Shown here piece after piece: positions 24,301-39,300 of a stretch of 64,000 nt of DNA (the stretch's first letter is position 1; the number at the start of each line of letters is the position of its first letter). The stretch spans positions 7,159,907-7,223,906 of the forward strand of contig NC_087068.1 in NCBI RefSeq assembly GCF_963678635.1, read 5' to 3'. Below the pieces are notes generated by a model. It was not told the origin of the DNA. It saw only the letters and a list, made by a program, of their open reading frames with translations, and made no database searches. The position numbers and the translations under genes were made by a program. The stretch comes from Symsagittifera roscoffensis. Its lineage: Eukaryota; Xenacoelomorpha; Acoela; Convolutidae.

Positions 24301-27300
24301 ACGTTTCGCCCCTCACACGTTTCGCCCCTCACACGTTTCGCCCCTCACACGTTTCGCCCTCATACGTTTCGCCCCTCAGACTTTTCGCCCCTCACACGTT
24401 TCGCCCCTCACACGTTTCGCCCCTCACACATTTCGCCCCTCACACGTTTCACCCCTCACGCGTTTCGCCCCTGACACAATTTGCCCTCAAACGTTTTGCC
24501 CCTCACACGTTTCGCCCCTAACACATTTCGCCCCTCACACATTTCGCCCTTCACACGTTTCGCCCCTCACACGTTTCGCCCCTCACACGTTTTGCCCCTC
24601 GCATGTTTCGCCCCTCGCATGTTTCACCCCTCACACATTTCGCCCCTCACACGTTTCGCCCTTCACACGTTTCGCCCCCCACACGTTTCGCCCCTCACAC
24701 GTCTAGCCACTCACACGTTTCGCCCCTCACACGTTTCGCCCCTCACACGTTTCGCCCCTCACACGTTTCGCCCCTCACACGTTTCGCCCCTCAGACATTT
24801 CACCCCTCACACGTTTCGCCCCTCACACATTTCGCCCCTCACACGTTTCGCCCCCCACACGTTTCGCCCCTCACACTTTTCGCCCCTCACACTTTTCGCC
24901 CCTCACACGTTTCGCCCCTCACACGTTTCGCCCCTCACACGTTTCGCCCCTCACACATTTCGCCCCTCACACGTTTCACCCCTCACGCGTTTCGCCCCTG
25001 ACACAATTTGCCCTCAAACGTTTTGCCCCTCACACGTTTCGCCCCTCACACATTTCGCCCCTCACACATTTCGCCCTTCACACGTTTCGCCCCTCACACG
25101 TTTCGCCCCTCACACGTTTTGCCCCTCGCATGTTTCGCCCCTCGCATGTTTCACCCCTCACACATTTCGCCCCTCACACGTTTCGCCCTTCACACGTTTC
25201 GCCCCCCACACGTTTCGCCCCTCACACGTCTAGCCACTCACACGTTTCGCCCCTCACACGTTTCGCCCCTCACACGTTTCGCCCCTCACACGTTTCGCCC
25301 CTCACACGTTTCGCCCCTCACACATTTATCCCCTCACAAGTTTCGCCCCTCACAAGTTTCGCCCCTCACACGTTTCGCTCCTCACACGTTTCGCCCCTCA
25401 CACATTTCGCCCCTCACATGTTTCGCCCCTCACACGTTTTGCAACTCACACGTTTTGCAACTCACACATTTCGCCCCTCTCAAGTTTCGCCCCTCACAAG
25501 TTTCGCCCCTCACACGTTTCGCCCCTCACACGTTTCGCCCCTCACACATTTATCCCCTCACAAGTTTCGCCCCTCACAAGTTTCGCCCCTCACACGTTTC
25601 GCTCCTCACACGTTTCGCCCCTCACACGTTTCGCCCCTCACACGTTTCGCTCCTCACACATTTAGCCCCTCACACGTTTCGCCCCTCACACGTTTCGCCC
25701 CGCACACCTTTCGCCCCTCACACGTTTCGCCCCTCACACGTTTCGCCCCTCACACGTTTCGCCCCTCACACGTTTCGCCCCTCACACGTTTCGCCCTCAT
25801 ACGTTTCGCCCCTCACACTTTTCGCCCCTCACACGTTTCGCCCCTCACACGTTTCGCCCCTCACACATTTCGCCCCTCACACGTTTCACCCCTCACGCGT
25901 TTCGCCCCTGACACAATTTGCCCTCAAACGTTTTGCCCCTCACACGTTTCACCCCTCACACATTTCGCCCCTCACACATTTCGCCCTTCACACGTTTCGC
26001 CCCTCACACGTTTCGCCCCTCAAACGTTTTGCCCCTCGCATGTTTCGCCCCTCGCATGTTTCACCCCTCACACATTTCGCCCCTCACACGTTTCGCCCTT
26101 CACACGTTTCGCCCCCCACACGTTTCGCCCCTCACACGTCTAGCCACTCACACGTTTCGCCCCTCACACGTTTCGCCCCTCACACGTTTCGCCCCTCACA
26201 CGTTTCGCCCCTCACACGTTTCGCCCCTTAGACATTTCACCCCTCACACGTTTCGCCCCTCACACATTTCGCCCCTCACACGTTTCGCCCCCCACACGTT
26301 TCGCCCCTCACACTTTTCGCCCCTCACACTTTTCGCCCCTCACACGTTTCGCCCCTCACACGTTTCGCCTCTCACACGTTTCGCCCCTCACACATTTCGC
26401 CCCCTCACACGTTTCGCCCCTCACACATTTCACCCCTCACACGTTTCGCCCCTCACACATTTCGCCCCTCACACGTTTCGCCCCTCACACTTTTCGCTCC
26501 TCACACGTTTCGCCCCTCACACATTTCGCCCCTCACAAGTTTCACCCCTCACACGTTTCGCCCCTTACACGTTTCGCCCCTCACACATTTCGCCCCTCGC
26601 ACGTTTCGCCCCTCACACGTTTCGCCCCTCACACATTTCGCCCCTCTCACGTTTCGCCCCTCACACGTTTCGCCCATAACACGTTTCGCCCCTCACACGT
26701 TTCGCCCCTCACACGTTTCGCCCCTCACACGTTTCACCCAACACAAGTTTCGCCCCTCACACGTTTCGCCCCTCACACATTTCGCTACTCACACGTTTCG
26801 CCCCTCACACGTTTCGCCCCTCACACATTTCGCTCCTCACACGTTTCGCCCCTCACACGTTTCGCCCCTCACACGTTTCGCCCCTCACACATTTCGCCCC
26901 TCACAAGTTTCGCCCCTCACACGTTTCGCCCCTTACACGTTTCGCCCCCTCACACATTTTGCCCCTCGCACGTTTCGCCCCTCACACGTTTCGCCCCTCA
27001 CACATTTCGCCCCTCTCACGTTTCGCCCCTCACACGTTTCGCCCATAACACGTTTCGCCCCTCACACGTTTCGCCCCTCACACGTTTCGCCCCTCACACG
27101 TTTCACCCAACACACGTTTCGCCCCTCACACATTTCGCTCCCCACACGTTTCGCCCCTCACACGTTTCGCCCCTCACACATTTCGCTCCTCACACGTTTC
27201 GCCCCTCACACGTTTCGCCCCTCACACGTTTCGCCCCTTACACGTTTGACCCCTCACACGTTTCGCACCTCACACTTTTTACCCCTCACACGTTTCATCC

Positions 27301-30300
27301 CTCACACATTTCGCCCTCACACGTTTCGCCCCTCACACGTTTCGCCCCTCACACGTTTCGCCCCACACACGTTTCGCCTCTCACACGTTTCGCTCCTCAC
27401 ACGTTTCGCCCCTCACACGTTTCGCCCCTCACACGTTTCGCCCCCGCACACGTTTCGCGCCTCACACGTTTCACGCCTCACACTTTTCGCCCCTCACACG
27501 TTTCGGCCCTCACACGCTTCGCCCCTGACACGCTTCGCCCCTCACACTTTCCGCGCCTCACACATTTCGCCCTAACACGTTTCGTCTCTCGCACGGTTCG
27601 ATCCTCACACGTCTGGCCCGTCACACGTTTTGCCCCTCGCACGTTTCGCTCCTCACACACTTCGCCCCTCCCACGTTTCGCCCCTCACACGTTTCGCCCC
27701 TCACACATTTCGCCCCTCACACGTTTTGCCCCTCACACGTTTCGCCCCTCACACGTTTCGCCCCTCACACATTTCGCCCCTCACACGTTTCGCACCTCAC
27801 ACGTTTCGCCCCTCACACGTTTCGCCCCTCACACGTTTCGCCCCTCACACATTTCGCCCCTCACATTTTCGCCCCTCACACGTTTTGCAACTCACACGTT
27901 TTGCAACTCACACATTTCGCCCCTCACAAGTTTCGCCCCTCACACGTTTCGCCCCTCACACGTTTCGCCCCTCACACATTTATCCCCTCACAAGTTTCGC
28001 CCCTCACAAGTTTCGCCCCTCACACGTTTCGCTCCTCACACGTTTCGCCCCTCACACGTTTCGCCCCTCACACGTTTCGCTCCTCACACATTTAGCCCCT
28101 CACACGTTTCGCCACTCACACGTTTCGCCCCTCACACGTTTCGCCCCGCACACCTTTCGCCCCTCACACGTTTCGCCCCTCAGACGTTTCGCCCCTCACA
28201 CGTTTCGCCCCTCACACGTTTCGCCCCTCACACGTTTCGCCCCTCACACGTTTCGCCCTCATACGTTTCGCCCCTCACACTTTTCGCCCCTCACACGTTT
28301 CGCCCCTCACACATTTCGCCCCTCACACGTTTCACCCCTCACACGTTTCGCCCCTGACACATTTCGCCCTCAAACGTTTTGCCCCTCACACGTTTCACCC
28401 CTCACACATTTCGCCCCTCACACATTTCGCCCTTCACACGTTTCGCCCCTCACACGTTTCGCCCTTCACACGTTTCGCCCCTCACACGTTTTGCCCCTCG
28501 CATGTTTCGCCCCTCGCATGTTTCACCCCTCACACATTTCGCCCCTCACACATTTCGCCCCTCACACGTTTCGCCCTTCACACGTTTCGCCCCCCACACG
28601 TTTCGCCCCTCACACGTCTAGCCACTCACACGTTTCGCCCCTCACACGTTTCGCCCCTCACACGTTTCGCCCCTCACACGTTTCGCCCCTCACACGTTTC
28701 GCCCCTCAGACATTTCAACCCTCACACGTTTCGCCCCTCACACATTTCGCCCCTCACACGTTTCGCCCCCACACGTTTCGCCCCTCACACTTTTCGCCCC
28801 TCACACTTTTCGCCCCTCACACGTTTCGCCCCTCACACGTTTCGCCCCTCACACGTTTCGCCCTCACACATTTCGCCCCTCACACGTTTCGCCCCTCACA
28901 CATTTCGCCCTCACACGTTTTGCCCCTCACACGTTTCGCCCCTCACACATTTCGCCCCTCACACGTTTCGCCCCTCATACGTTTCGCCCCTCACACGTTT
29001 CGCCCCTCACACGTTTCGCCCCTCACACGTTTCGCCCCTCACACATTTATCCCCTCACAAGTTTCGCCCCTCACAAGTTTCGCCCCTCACACGTTTCGCT
29101 CCTCACACGTTTCGCCCCTCACACGTTTCGCCCCTCACACGTTTCGCTCCTCACACATTTAGCCCCTCACACGTTTCGCCACTCACACGTTTCGCCCCTC
29201 ACACGTTTCGCCCCACACACGTTTCGCTCCTCACACGTTTCGCCCCTCACACGTTTCGCCCCTCACACGTTTCGCTCCTCACACATTTAGCCCCTCACAC
29301 GTTTCGCCACTCACACGTTTCGCCCCTCACACGTTTCGCCCCGCACACCTTTCGCCCCTCACACGTTTCGCCCCTCAGACGTTTCGCCCCTCACACGTTT
29401 CGCCCCTCACACGTTTCGCCCCTCACACGTTTCGCCCCTCACACGTTTCGCCCCTCACACATTTCGCCCCTCACATTTTCGCCCCTCACACGTTTTGCAA
29501 CTCACACGTTTTGCAACTCACACATTTCGCCCCTCACAAGTTTCGCCCCTCACACGTTTCGCCCCTCACACGTTTCGCCCCTCACACATTTATCCCCTCA
29601 CAAGTTTCGCCCCTCACAAGTTTCGCCCCTCACACGTTTCGCTCCTCACACGTTTCGCCCCTCACACGTTTCGCCCCTCACACGTTTCGCCCCTCACACG
29701 TTTCGCCCCTCACACGTTTCGCCCCTCACACATTTCGCCCCTCACACGTTTCGCACCTCACACGTTTCGCCCCTCACACGTTTCGCCCCTCACACGTTTC
29801 GCCCCTCACACATTTCGCCCCTCACATTTTCGCCCCTCACACGTTTTGCAACTCACACGTTTTGCAACTCACACATTTCGCCCCTCACAAGTTTCGCCCC
29901 TCACACGTTTCGCCCCTCACACGTTTCGCCCCTCACACATTTATCCCCTCACAAGTTTCGCCCCTCACAAGTTTCGCCCCTCACACGTTTCGCTCCTCAC
30001 ACGTTTCGCCCCTCACACGTTTCGCCCCTCACACGTTTCGCTCCTCACACATTTAGCCCCTCACACGTTTCGCCACTCACACGTTTCGCCCCTCACACGT
30101 TTCGCCCCGCACACATTTCGCCCCTCACACGTTTCGCACCTCACACGTTTCGCCCCTCACACGTTTCGCCCCTCACACGTTTCGCCCCTCACACATTTCG
30201 CCCCTCACATTTTCGCCCCTCACACGTTTTGCAACTCACACGTTTTGCAACTCACACATTTCGCCCCTCACAAGTTTCGCCCCTCACACGTTTCGCCCCT

Positions 30301-33300
30301 CACACGTTTCGCCCCTCACACATTTATCCCCTCACAAGTTTCGCCCCTCACAAGTTTCGCCCCTCACACGTTTCGCTCCTCACACGTTTCGCCCCTCACA
30401 CGTTTCGCCCCTCACACGTTTCGCTCCTCACACATTTAGCCCCTCACACGTTTCGCCACTCACACGTTTCGCCCCTCACACGTTTCGCCCCGCACACCTT
30501 TCGCCCCTCACACGTTTCGCCCCTCAGACGTTTCGCCCCTCACACGTTTCGCCCCTCACACGTTTCGCCCCTCACACGTTTCGCCCCTCACACGTTTCGC
30601 CCTCATACGTTTCGCCCCTCACACTTTTCGCCCCTCACACGTTTCGCCCCTCACACATTTCGCCCCTCACACGTTTCACCCCTCACACGTTTCGCCCCTG
30701 ACACATTTCGCCCTCAAACGTTTTGCCCCTCACACGTTTCACCCCTCACACATTTCGCCCCTCACACATTTCGCCCTTCACACGTTTCGCCCCTCACACG
30801 TTTCGCCCTTCACACGTTTCGCCCCTCACACGTTTTGCCCCTCGCATGTTTCGCCCCTCGCATGTTTCACCCCTCACACATTTCGCCCCTCACACATTTC
30901 GCCCCTCACACGTTTCGCCCTTCACACGTTTCGCCCCCCACACGTTTCGCCCCTCACACGTCTAGCCACTCACACGTTTCGCCCCTCACACGTTTCGCCC
31001 CTCACACGTTTCGCCCCTCACACGTTTCGCCCCTCACACGTTTCGCCCCTCAGACATTTCAACCCTCACACGTTTCGCCCCTCACACATTTCGCCCCTCA
31101 CACGTTTCGCCCCCACACGTTTCGCCCCTCACACTTTTCGCCCCTCACACTTTTCGCCCCTCACACGTTTCGCCCCTCACACGTTTCGCCCCTCACACGT
31201 TTCGCCCTCACACATTTCGCCCCTCACACGTTTCGCCCCTCACACATTTCGCCCTCACACGTTTTGCCCCTCACACGTTTCGCCCCTCACACATTTCGCC
31301 CCTCACACGTTTCGCCCCTCATACGTTTCGCCCCTCACACGTTTCGCCCCTCACACGTTTCGCCCCGCTCATTTTTCGCCCCTCACACATTTCGCCCCTC
31401 ACACGTTTCGCCCCTCACACGTTTCGCTCCCCACACATTTCGCTCCTCACACGTTTAGCCCCTCACACGTTTCGCCACTCACACGAATCGCCCCTCACAC
31501 GTTTCGCCCCTCACACATTTCGCCCCTCACACGTTTCGCCCCTCACACGTTTCGCCCTTGACACATTTCGCCCTCACACGTTTTGCCCCTCACACGTTTC
31601 GCCCCTCACACATTTTACCCCTCACACATTTCGCTCCTCACACATTTCGCCCCTCACACGTTTCGCCGCTCACACGTTTCGCCCCTTCCACGTTTTGCCC
31701 CTCGCATGTTTCGCCCCTCGCATGTTTCACCCCTCACACATTTCGCCCCTCACACGTTTCGCCCTTCACACGTTTCGCCCCCCACACGTTTCGCCCCTCA
31801 CACGTTTAGCCACTCACACATTTCGCCCCTCACACGTTTCGCCCCTCACAGTTTTCGCCCCTCACACGTTTCGCCCCTCACACCTTTCGCCCCTCGCTCA
31901 TTTCGCCCCTCACACGTTTCGCCACTCACACGTTTCGCCCCTCACACGTTTCGCCCCGCACACGTTTCGCCCCTCACACGTTTCGCCCCTCAGACATTTC
32001 GCCCCTCACACGTTTCGCCCCTCACACGTTTCGCCCCTCACACGTTTCGCCCCTCACACGTTTCGCCCCTCACACATTTCGCCCCTCACATTTTCGCCCC
32101 TCACACGTTTTGCAACTCACACGTTTTGCAACTCACACATTTCGCCCCTCACAAGTTTCGCCCCTCACACGTTTCGCCCCTCACACGTTTCGCCCCTCAC
32201 AAATTTATCCCCTCACAAGTTTCGCCCCTCACAAGTTTCGCCCCTCACACGTTTCGCTCCTCACACGTTTCGCCCCTCACACGTTTCGCCCCTCACACGT
32301 TTCGCTCCTCACACATTTAGCCCCTCACACGTTTCGCCACTCACACGTTTCGCCCCTCACACGTTTCGCCCCGCACACCTTTCGCCCCTCACACGTTTCG
32401 CCCCTCAGACGTTTCGCCCCTCACACGTTTCGCCCCTCACACGTTTCGCCCCTCACACGTTTCGCCCCTCACACGTTTCGCCCCTCACACGTTTCGCCCT
32501 CATACGTTTCATCCCTCACACTTTTCGCCCCTCACACGTTTCGCCCCTCACACATTTCGCCCCTCACACGTTTCACCCCTCACACGTTTCGCCCCTGACA
32601 CATTTCGCCCTCAAACGTTTTGCCCCTCACACGTTTCGCCCCTCACACATTTCGCCCCTCACACATTTCGCCCTTCACACGTTTCGCCCCTCACACGTTT
32701 CGCCCTTCACACGTTTCGCCCCTCGCATGTTTCGCCCCTCGCATGTTTCACCCCTCACACATTTCGCCCCTCACACATTTCGCCCCTCACACGTTTCGCC
32801 CTTCACACGTTTCGCCCCTCACACGTCTAGCCACTCACACGTTTCGCCCCTCACACGTTTCGCCCCTCACACGTTTCGCCCCTCACACGTTTCGCCCCTC
32901 ACACGTTTCGCCCCTCAGACATTTCAACCCTCACACGTTTCGCCCCTCACACATTTCGCCCCTCACACGTTTCGCCCCTCACACGTTTCGCCCCCACACG
33001 TTTCGCCCCTCACACTTTTCGCCCCTCACACTTTTCGCCCCTCACACGTTTCGCCCCTCACACGTTTCGCCCCTCACACGTTTCGCACTTCACACATTTC
33101 GCCCCTCACACGTTTCGCCCCTCACACATTTCGCCCTCACACGTTTTGCCCCTCACACGTTTCGCCCCTCACACATTTCGCCCCTCACACGTTTCGCCCC
33201 TCATACGTTTCGCCCCTCACACGTTTCGCCCCTCACACGTTTCGCCCCGCTCATTTTTCGCCCCTCACACATTTCGCCCCTCACACGTTTCGCCCCTCAC

Positions 33301-36300
33301 ACGTTTCGCCCCTCACACGTTTCGCCCCTCACACATTTCGCCCCTCACACGTTTCGCCCCTCATTCGTTTCGCCCCTCACACGTTTCGCCCCTCACACGT
33401 TTCGCCCCGCTCATTTTTCGCCCCTCACACATTTCGCCCCTCACACGTTTCGCCCCTCACACGTTTCGCTCCCCACACATTTCGCTCCTCACACGTTTAG
33501 CCCCTCACACGTTTCGCCACTCACACGAATCGCCCCTCACACGTTTCGCCCCTCACACATTTCGCCCCTCACACGTTTCGCCCCTCACACGTTTCGCCCT
33601 TGACACATTTCGCCCTCACACGTTTTGCCCCTCACACGTTTCGCCCCTCACACATTTTACCCCTCACACATTTCGCTCCTCACACATTTCGCCCCTCACA
33701 CGTTTCGCCGCTCACACGTTTCGCCCCTTCCACGTTTTGCCCCTCGCATGTTTCGCCCCTCGCATGTTTCACCCCTCACACATTTCGCCCCTCACACGTT
33801 TCGCCCTTCACACGTTTCGCCCCCCACACGTTTCGCCCCTCACACATTTAGCCACTCACACATTTCGCCCCTCACACGTTTCGCCCTTCACACGTTTCGC
33901 CCCCCACACGTTTCGCCCCTCACACGTTTAGCCACTCACACATTTCGCCCCTCACACGTTTCGCCCCTCACAGTTTTCGCCCCTCACACGTTTCGCCCCT
34001 CACACCTTTCGCCCCTCGCTCATTTCGCCCCTCACACGTTTCGCCACTCACACGTTTCGCCCCTCACACGTTTCGCCCCTCACACGTTTCGCCCCTCACA
34101 CGTTTCGCCCCTCAGACATTTCGCCCCTCACACGTTTCGCCCCTCACACGTTTCGCCCCTCACACGTTTCGCCCCTCACACGTTTCGCCCCTCACACATT
34201 TCGCCCCTCACATTTTCGCCCCTCACACGTTTTGCAACTCACACGTTTTGCAACTCACACATTTCGCCCCTCACAAGTTTCGCCCCTCACACGTTTCGCC
34301 CCTCACACGTTTCGCCCCTCACAAATTTATCCCCTCACAAGTTTCGCCCCTCACAAGTTTCGCCCCTCACACGTTTCGCTCCTCACACGTTTCGCCCCTC
34401 ACACGTTTCGCCCCTCACACGTTTCGCTCCTCACACATTTAGCCCCTCACACGTTTCGCCACTCACACGTTTCGCCCCTCACACGTTTCGCCCCGCACAC
34501 CTTTCGCCCCTCACACGTTTCGCCCCTCAGACGTTTCGCCCCTCACACGTTTCGCCCCTCACACGTTTCGCCCCTCACACGTTTCGCCCCTCACACGTTT
34601 CGCCCTCATACGTTTCGCCCCTCACACTTTTCGCCCCTCACACGTTTCGCCCCTCACACATTTCGCCCCTCACACGTTTCACCCCTCACACGTTTCGCCC
34701 CTGACACATTTCGCCCTCAAACGTTTTGCCCCTCACACGTTTCGCCCCTCACACATTTCGCCCCTCACACATTTCGCCCTTCACACGTTTCGCCCCTCAC
34801 ACGTTTCGCCCTTCACACGTTTCGCCCCTCGCATGTTTCGCCCCTCACACGTTTCGCCCTCATACGTTTCGCCCCTCACACTTTTCGCCCCTCACACGTT
34901 TCGCCCCTCACACATTTCGCCCCTCACACGTTTCGCCCCTCACATATTTCGCCCCTCACACGTTTCGCCCTTCACACGTTTCGCCCCCCACACGTTTCGC
35001 CCCTCACACGTCTAGCCACTCACACGTTTCGCCCCTCACACGTTTCGCCCCTCACACATTTCGCCCCTCACACATTTCGCCCTTCACACGTTTCGCCCCT
35101 CACACGTTTCGCCCTTCACACGTTTCGCCCCTCGCATGTTTCGCCCCTCACACGTTTCGCCCTCATACGTTTCGCCCCTCACACTTTTCGCCCCTCACAC
35201 GTTTCGCCCCTCACACATTTCGCCCCTCACACGTTTCGCCCCTCACACATTTCGCCCCTCACACGTTTCGCCCTTCACACGTTTCGCCCCCCACACGTTT
35301 CGCCCCTCACACGTCTAGCCACTCACATGTTTCGCCCCTCACACGTTTCGCCCCTCACACGTTTCGCCCCTCACACGTTTCGCCCCTCACACGTTTCGCC
35401 CCTCAGACATTTCAACCCTCACACGTTTCGCCCCTCACACATTTCGCCCCTCACACGTTTCGCCCCTCACACGTTTCGCCCCCACACGTTTCGCCCCTCA
35501 CACTTTTCGCCCCTCACACTTTTCGCCCCTCACACGTTTCGCCCCTCACACGTTTCGCCCCTCACACGTTTCGCACTTCACACATTTCGCCCCTCACACG
35601 TTTCGCCCCTCACACATTTCGCCCTCACACGTTTTGCCCCTCACACGTTTCGCCCCTCACACATTTCGCCCCTCACACGTTTCGCCCCTCATACGTTTCG
35701 CCCCTCACACGTTTCGCCCCTCACACGTTTCGCCCCGCTCATTTTTCGCCCCTCACACATTTCGCCCCTCACACGTTTCGCCCCTCACACGTTTCGCTCC
35801 CCACACGTTTCGCTCCTCACACGTTTAGCCCCTCACACGTTTCGCCACTCACACGAATCGCCCCTCACACGTTTCGCCCCTCACACATTTCGCCCCTCAC
35901 ACGTTTCGCCCCTCACACGTTTCGCCCTTGACACATTTCGCCCTCACACGTTTTGCCCCTCACACGTTTCGCCCCTCACACATTTTACCCCTCACACATT
36001 TCGCTCCTCAAACATTTCGCCCCTCACACGTTTCGCCGCTCACACGTTTCGCCCCTTCCACGTTTTGCCCCTCGCATGTTTCGCCCCTCGCATGTTTCGC
36101 CCCTCGCATGTTTCACCCCTCACACATTTCGCCCCTCACACGTTTCGCCCTTCACACGTTTCGCCCCCCACACGTTTCGCCCCTCACACGTTTAGCCACA
36201 CACACATTTCGCCCCTCACACGTTTCGCCCCTCACACTTTTCGCCCCTCACACGTTTCGCCCCTCACACCTTTCGCCCCTCGCTCATTTCGCCCCTCACA

Positions 36301-39300
36301 CGTTTCGCCACTCACACGTTTCGCCCCTCACACGTTTCGCCCCGCACACGTTTCGCCCCTCACACGTTTCGCCCCTCAGACATTTCGCCCCTCACACGTT
36401 TCGCCCCTCACACGTTTCACCTCTCACACGTTTCGCCCCTCACACGTTTCACCCTCATACGTTTCGCCCCTCACACTTTTCGCCCCTCACACGTTTCGCC
36501 CCTCACACGTTTTGCCCCTCACACGTTTTGCCCCTGACACATTTCGCCCTCACACATTTTGCCCCTCACACGTTTCGCCCCTCACACATTTCGCCCCTCA
36601 CACATTTCGCCCTTCACACGTTTCGCCCCTCACACGTTTCGCCCCTCACACGTTTTGCCCCTCGCATGTTTCGCCCCTCGCATGTTTCACCCCTCACACA
36701 TTTCGCCCCTCACACGTTTCGCCCTTCACACGTTTCGCCCCCCACACGTTTCGCCCCTCACACGTCTAGCCACTCACACGTTTCGCCCCTCACACGTTTC
36801 GCCCCTCACACGTTTCTCCCCTCACACGTTTCGCCCCTCACAAGTTTCGCTCCTCAGACATTTTGCCCCTCACACGTTTCGCCCCTCACACATTTCGCCC
36901 CTCACACGTTTCGCCCCTCACACGTTTCGCCCCCCACACGTTTCGCCCCTCACACCTTTCGCCCCTCACACTTTTCGCCCCTCACACGTTTCGCCCCTCA
37001 CACGTTTCGCCCCTCACACATTTCGCCCCTCACACGTTTCGCCCCTCACACATTTCGCCCTCACACGTTTTGCCCCTCACACGTTTCGCCCCTCACACAT
37101 TTCGCCCCTCACACGTTTAACCCCTCACACGTTTCGCCCCTCACACGTTTCGCCCTTCACACGTTTCGCCCCCCACACGTTTCGCCCCTCACACGTCTAG
37201 CCACTCACACGTTTCGCCCCTCATACGTTTCGCCCCTCACATTTTTCGCCCCTCACACGTTTCGCCCCTCACACATTTCGCCCCTCACACGTTTTGCCCC
37301 TCACACGTTTCGCCCCTGACACATTTCGCCCTCACACATTTTGCCCCTCACACGTTTCGCCCCTCACACATTTCGCCCCTCACACATTTCGCCCTTCACA
37401 CGTTTCGCCCCTCACACGTTTCGCCCCTCACACGTTTTGCCCCTCGCATGTTTCGCCCCTCGCATGTTTCACCCCTCACACATTTCGCCCCTCACACGTT
37501 TCGCCCTTCACACGTTTCGCCCCCCACACGTTTCGCCCCTCACACGGCTAGCCACTCACACGTTTCGCCCCTCACACGTTTCGCCCCTCACACGTTTCGC
37601 CCCTCACACGTTTCGCCCCTCACACGTTTCGCTCCTCAGACATTTTGCCCCTCACACGTTTCGCCCCTCACACATTTCGCCCCTCACACGTTTCGCCCCT
37701 CACACGTTTCGCCCCCCACACGTTTCGCTCCTCACACCTTTCGCCCCTCACACTTTTCGCCCCTCACACGTTTCGCCCCTCACACGTTTCGCCCCTCACA
37801 CATTTCGCCCCTCACACGTTTCGCCCCTCACACATTTCGCCCTCACACGTTTTGCCCCTCACACGTTTCGCCCCTCACACATTTCGCCCCTCACACGTTT
37901 AACCCCTCACACGTTTCGCCCCTCACACGTTTCGCCCCTCACACGTTTCGCCCCGCTCATGTTTCGCCCCTCACACATTTCGCCCCTCACACGTTTCGCC
38001 CCTGACACATTTCGCCCTCACACGTTTTACCCCTCACACAATTCGCCCCTCACACATTTCGCTCCTCACACATTTCGCCCCTCACACGTTTCGCCCCTCA
38101 CACGTTTCGCCGCTTGCACATTTTGCCCCTCGCATGTTTCACATCTCGCATGTTTCACCCCTCACACATTTCGCCCCTCACACGTTTCGCCCTTCACACG
38201 TTTCGCCCCCCACACGTTTCGCCCCTCACACGTTTAGCCACTCACACATTTCGCCCCTCACACGTTTCGCCCCTCACACGTTTCGCCCCTCACACGTTTC
38301 GCCCCTCACACGTTTCGCCCCTCACACGTTTCGCCCCTCAGACATTTCGCCCCTCACACGTTTCGCCCCTCACACATTTCGCCCCTCACACGTTTCGCCC
38401 CTCACACGTTTCGCCCCTCACACGTTTCGCCCCTCACACGTTTCGCCCCTCACACGTTTCGCCCCTCACACGTTTTGCCCCTCACACGTTTCGCCCCTCA
38501 CACTTTTCGCTCCTCACACGTTTCGCCCCTCACACGTTTCGCCCCTCACACGTTTCGCCACTCGCACATTTCGCCCCTCACACGTTTCGCACCTCACACG
38601 TTTCGCCCCTCACAGATTTTGCCCTCACACGTTTTGCCCCTCACACGTTTCGCCCCACACACATTTCGCCCCTCACACGTTTCGCCCCTCACACGTTTCG
38701 CCCCTCACACGTTTAGCCACTCACACATTTCGCCCCTCACACGTTTCGCCCCTCACACGTTTCGCCCCTCATACGTTTCGCCCCTCACACGTTTCGCCCC
38801 TCACACGTTTCGCCCCTCAGACATTTCGCCCCTCACACGTTTCGCCCCTCACACATTTCGCCCCTCACACGTTTCGCCCCTCACACGTTTCGCCCCTCAC
38901 ACGTTTCGCCCCTCACACGTTTCGCCCCTCACACGTTTCGCCCCTCACACGTTTTGCCCCTCACACGTTTCGCCCCTCACACTTTTCGCTCCTCACACGT
39001 TTCGCCCCTCACACGTTTCGCCCCTCACACGTTTCGCCCCTCGCACATTTCGCCCCTCACACGTTTCGCACCTCACACGTTTCGCCCCTCACAGATTTTG
39101 CCCTCACACGTTTTGCCCCTCACACGTTTCGCCCCTCACACATTTCGCCCCTCACACGTTTCGCCCCTCACACGTTTCGCCCCTCACACGTTTCGCCCCT
39201 CGCATGTTTCGCCCCTCACACTTTTCGCTTCTCACACGTTTCGCCCCTCACACGTTTCGCTCCCCACACGTTTCGCCCCTCACACGTTTAGCCCCTCACA

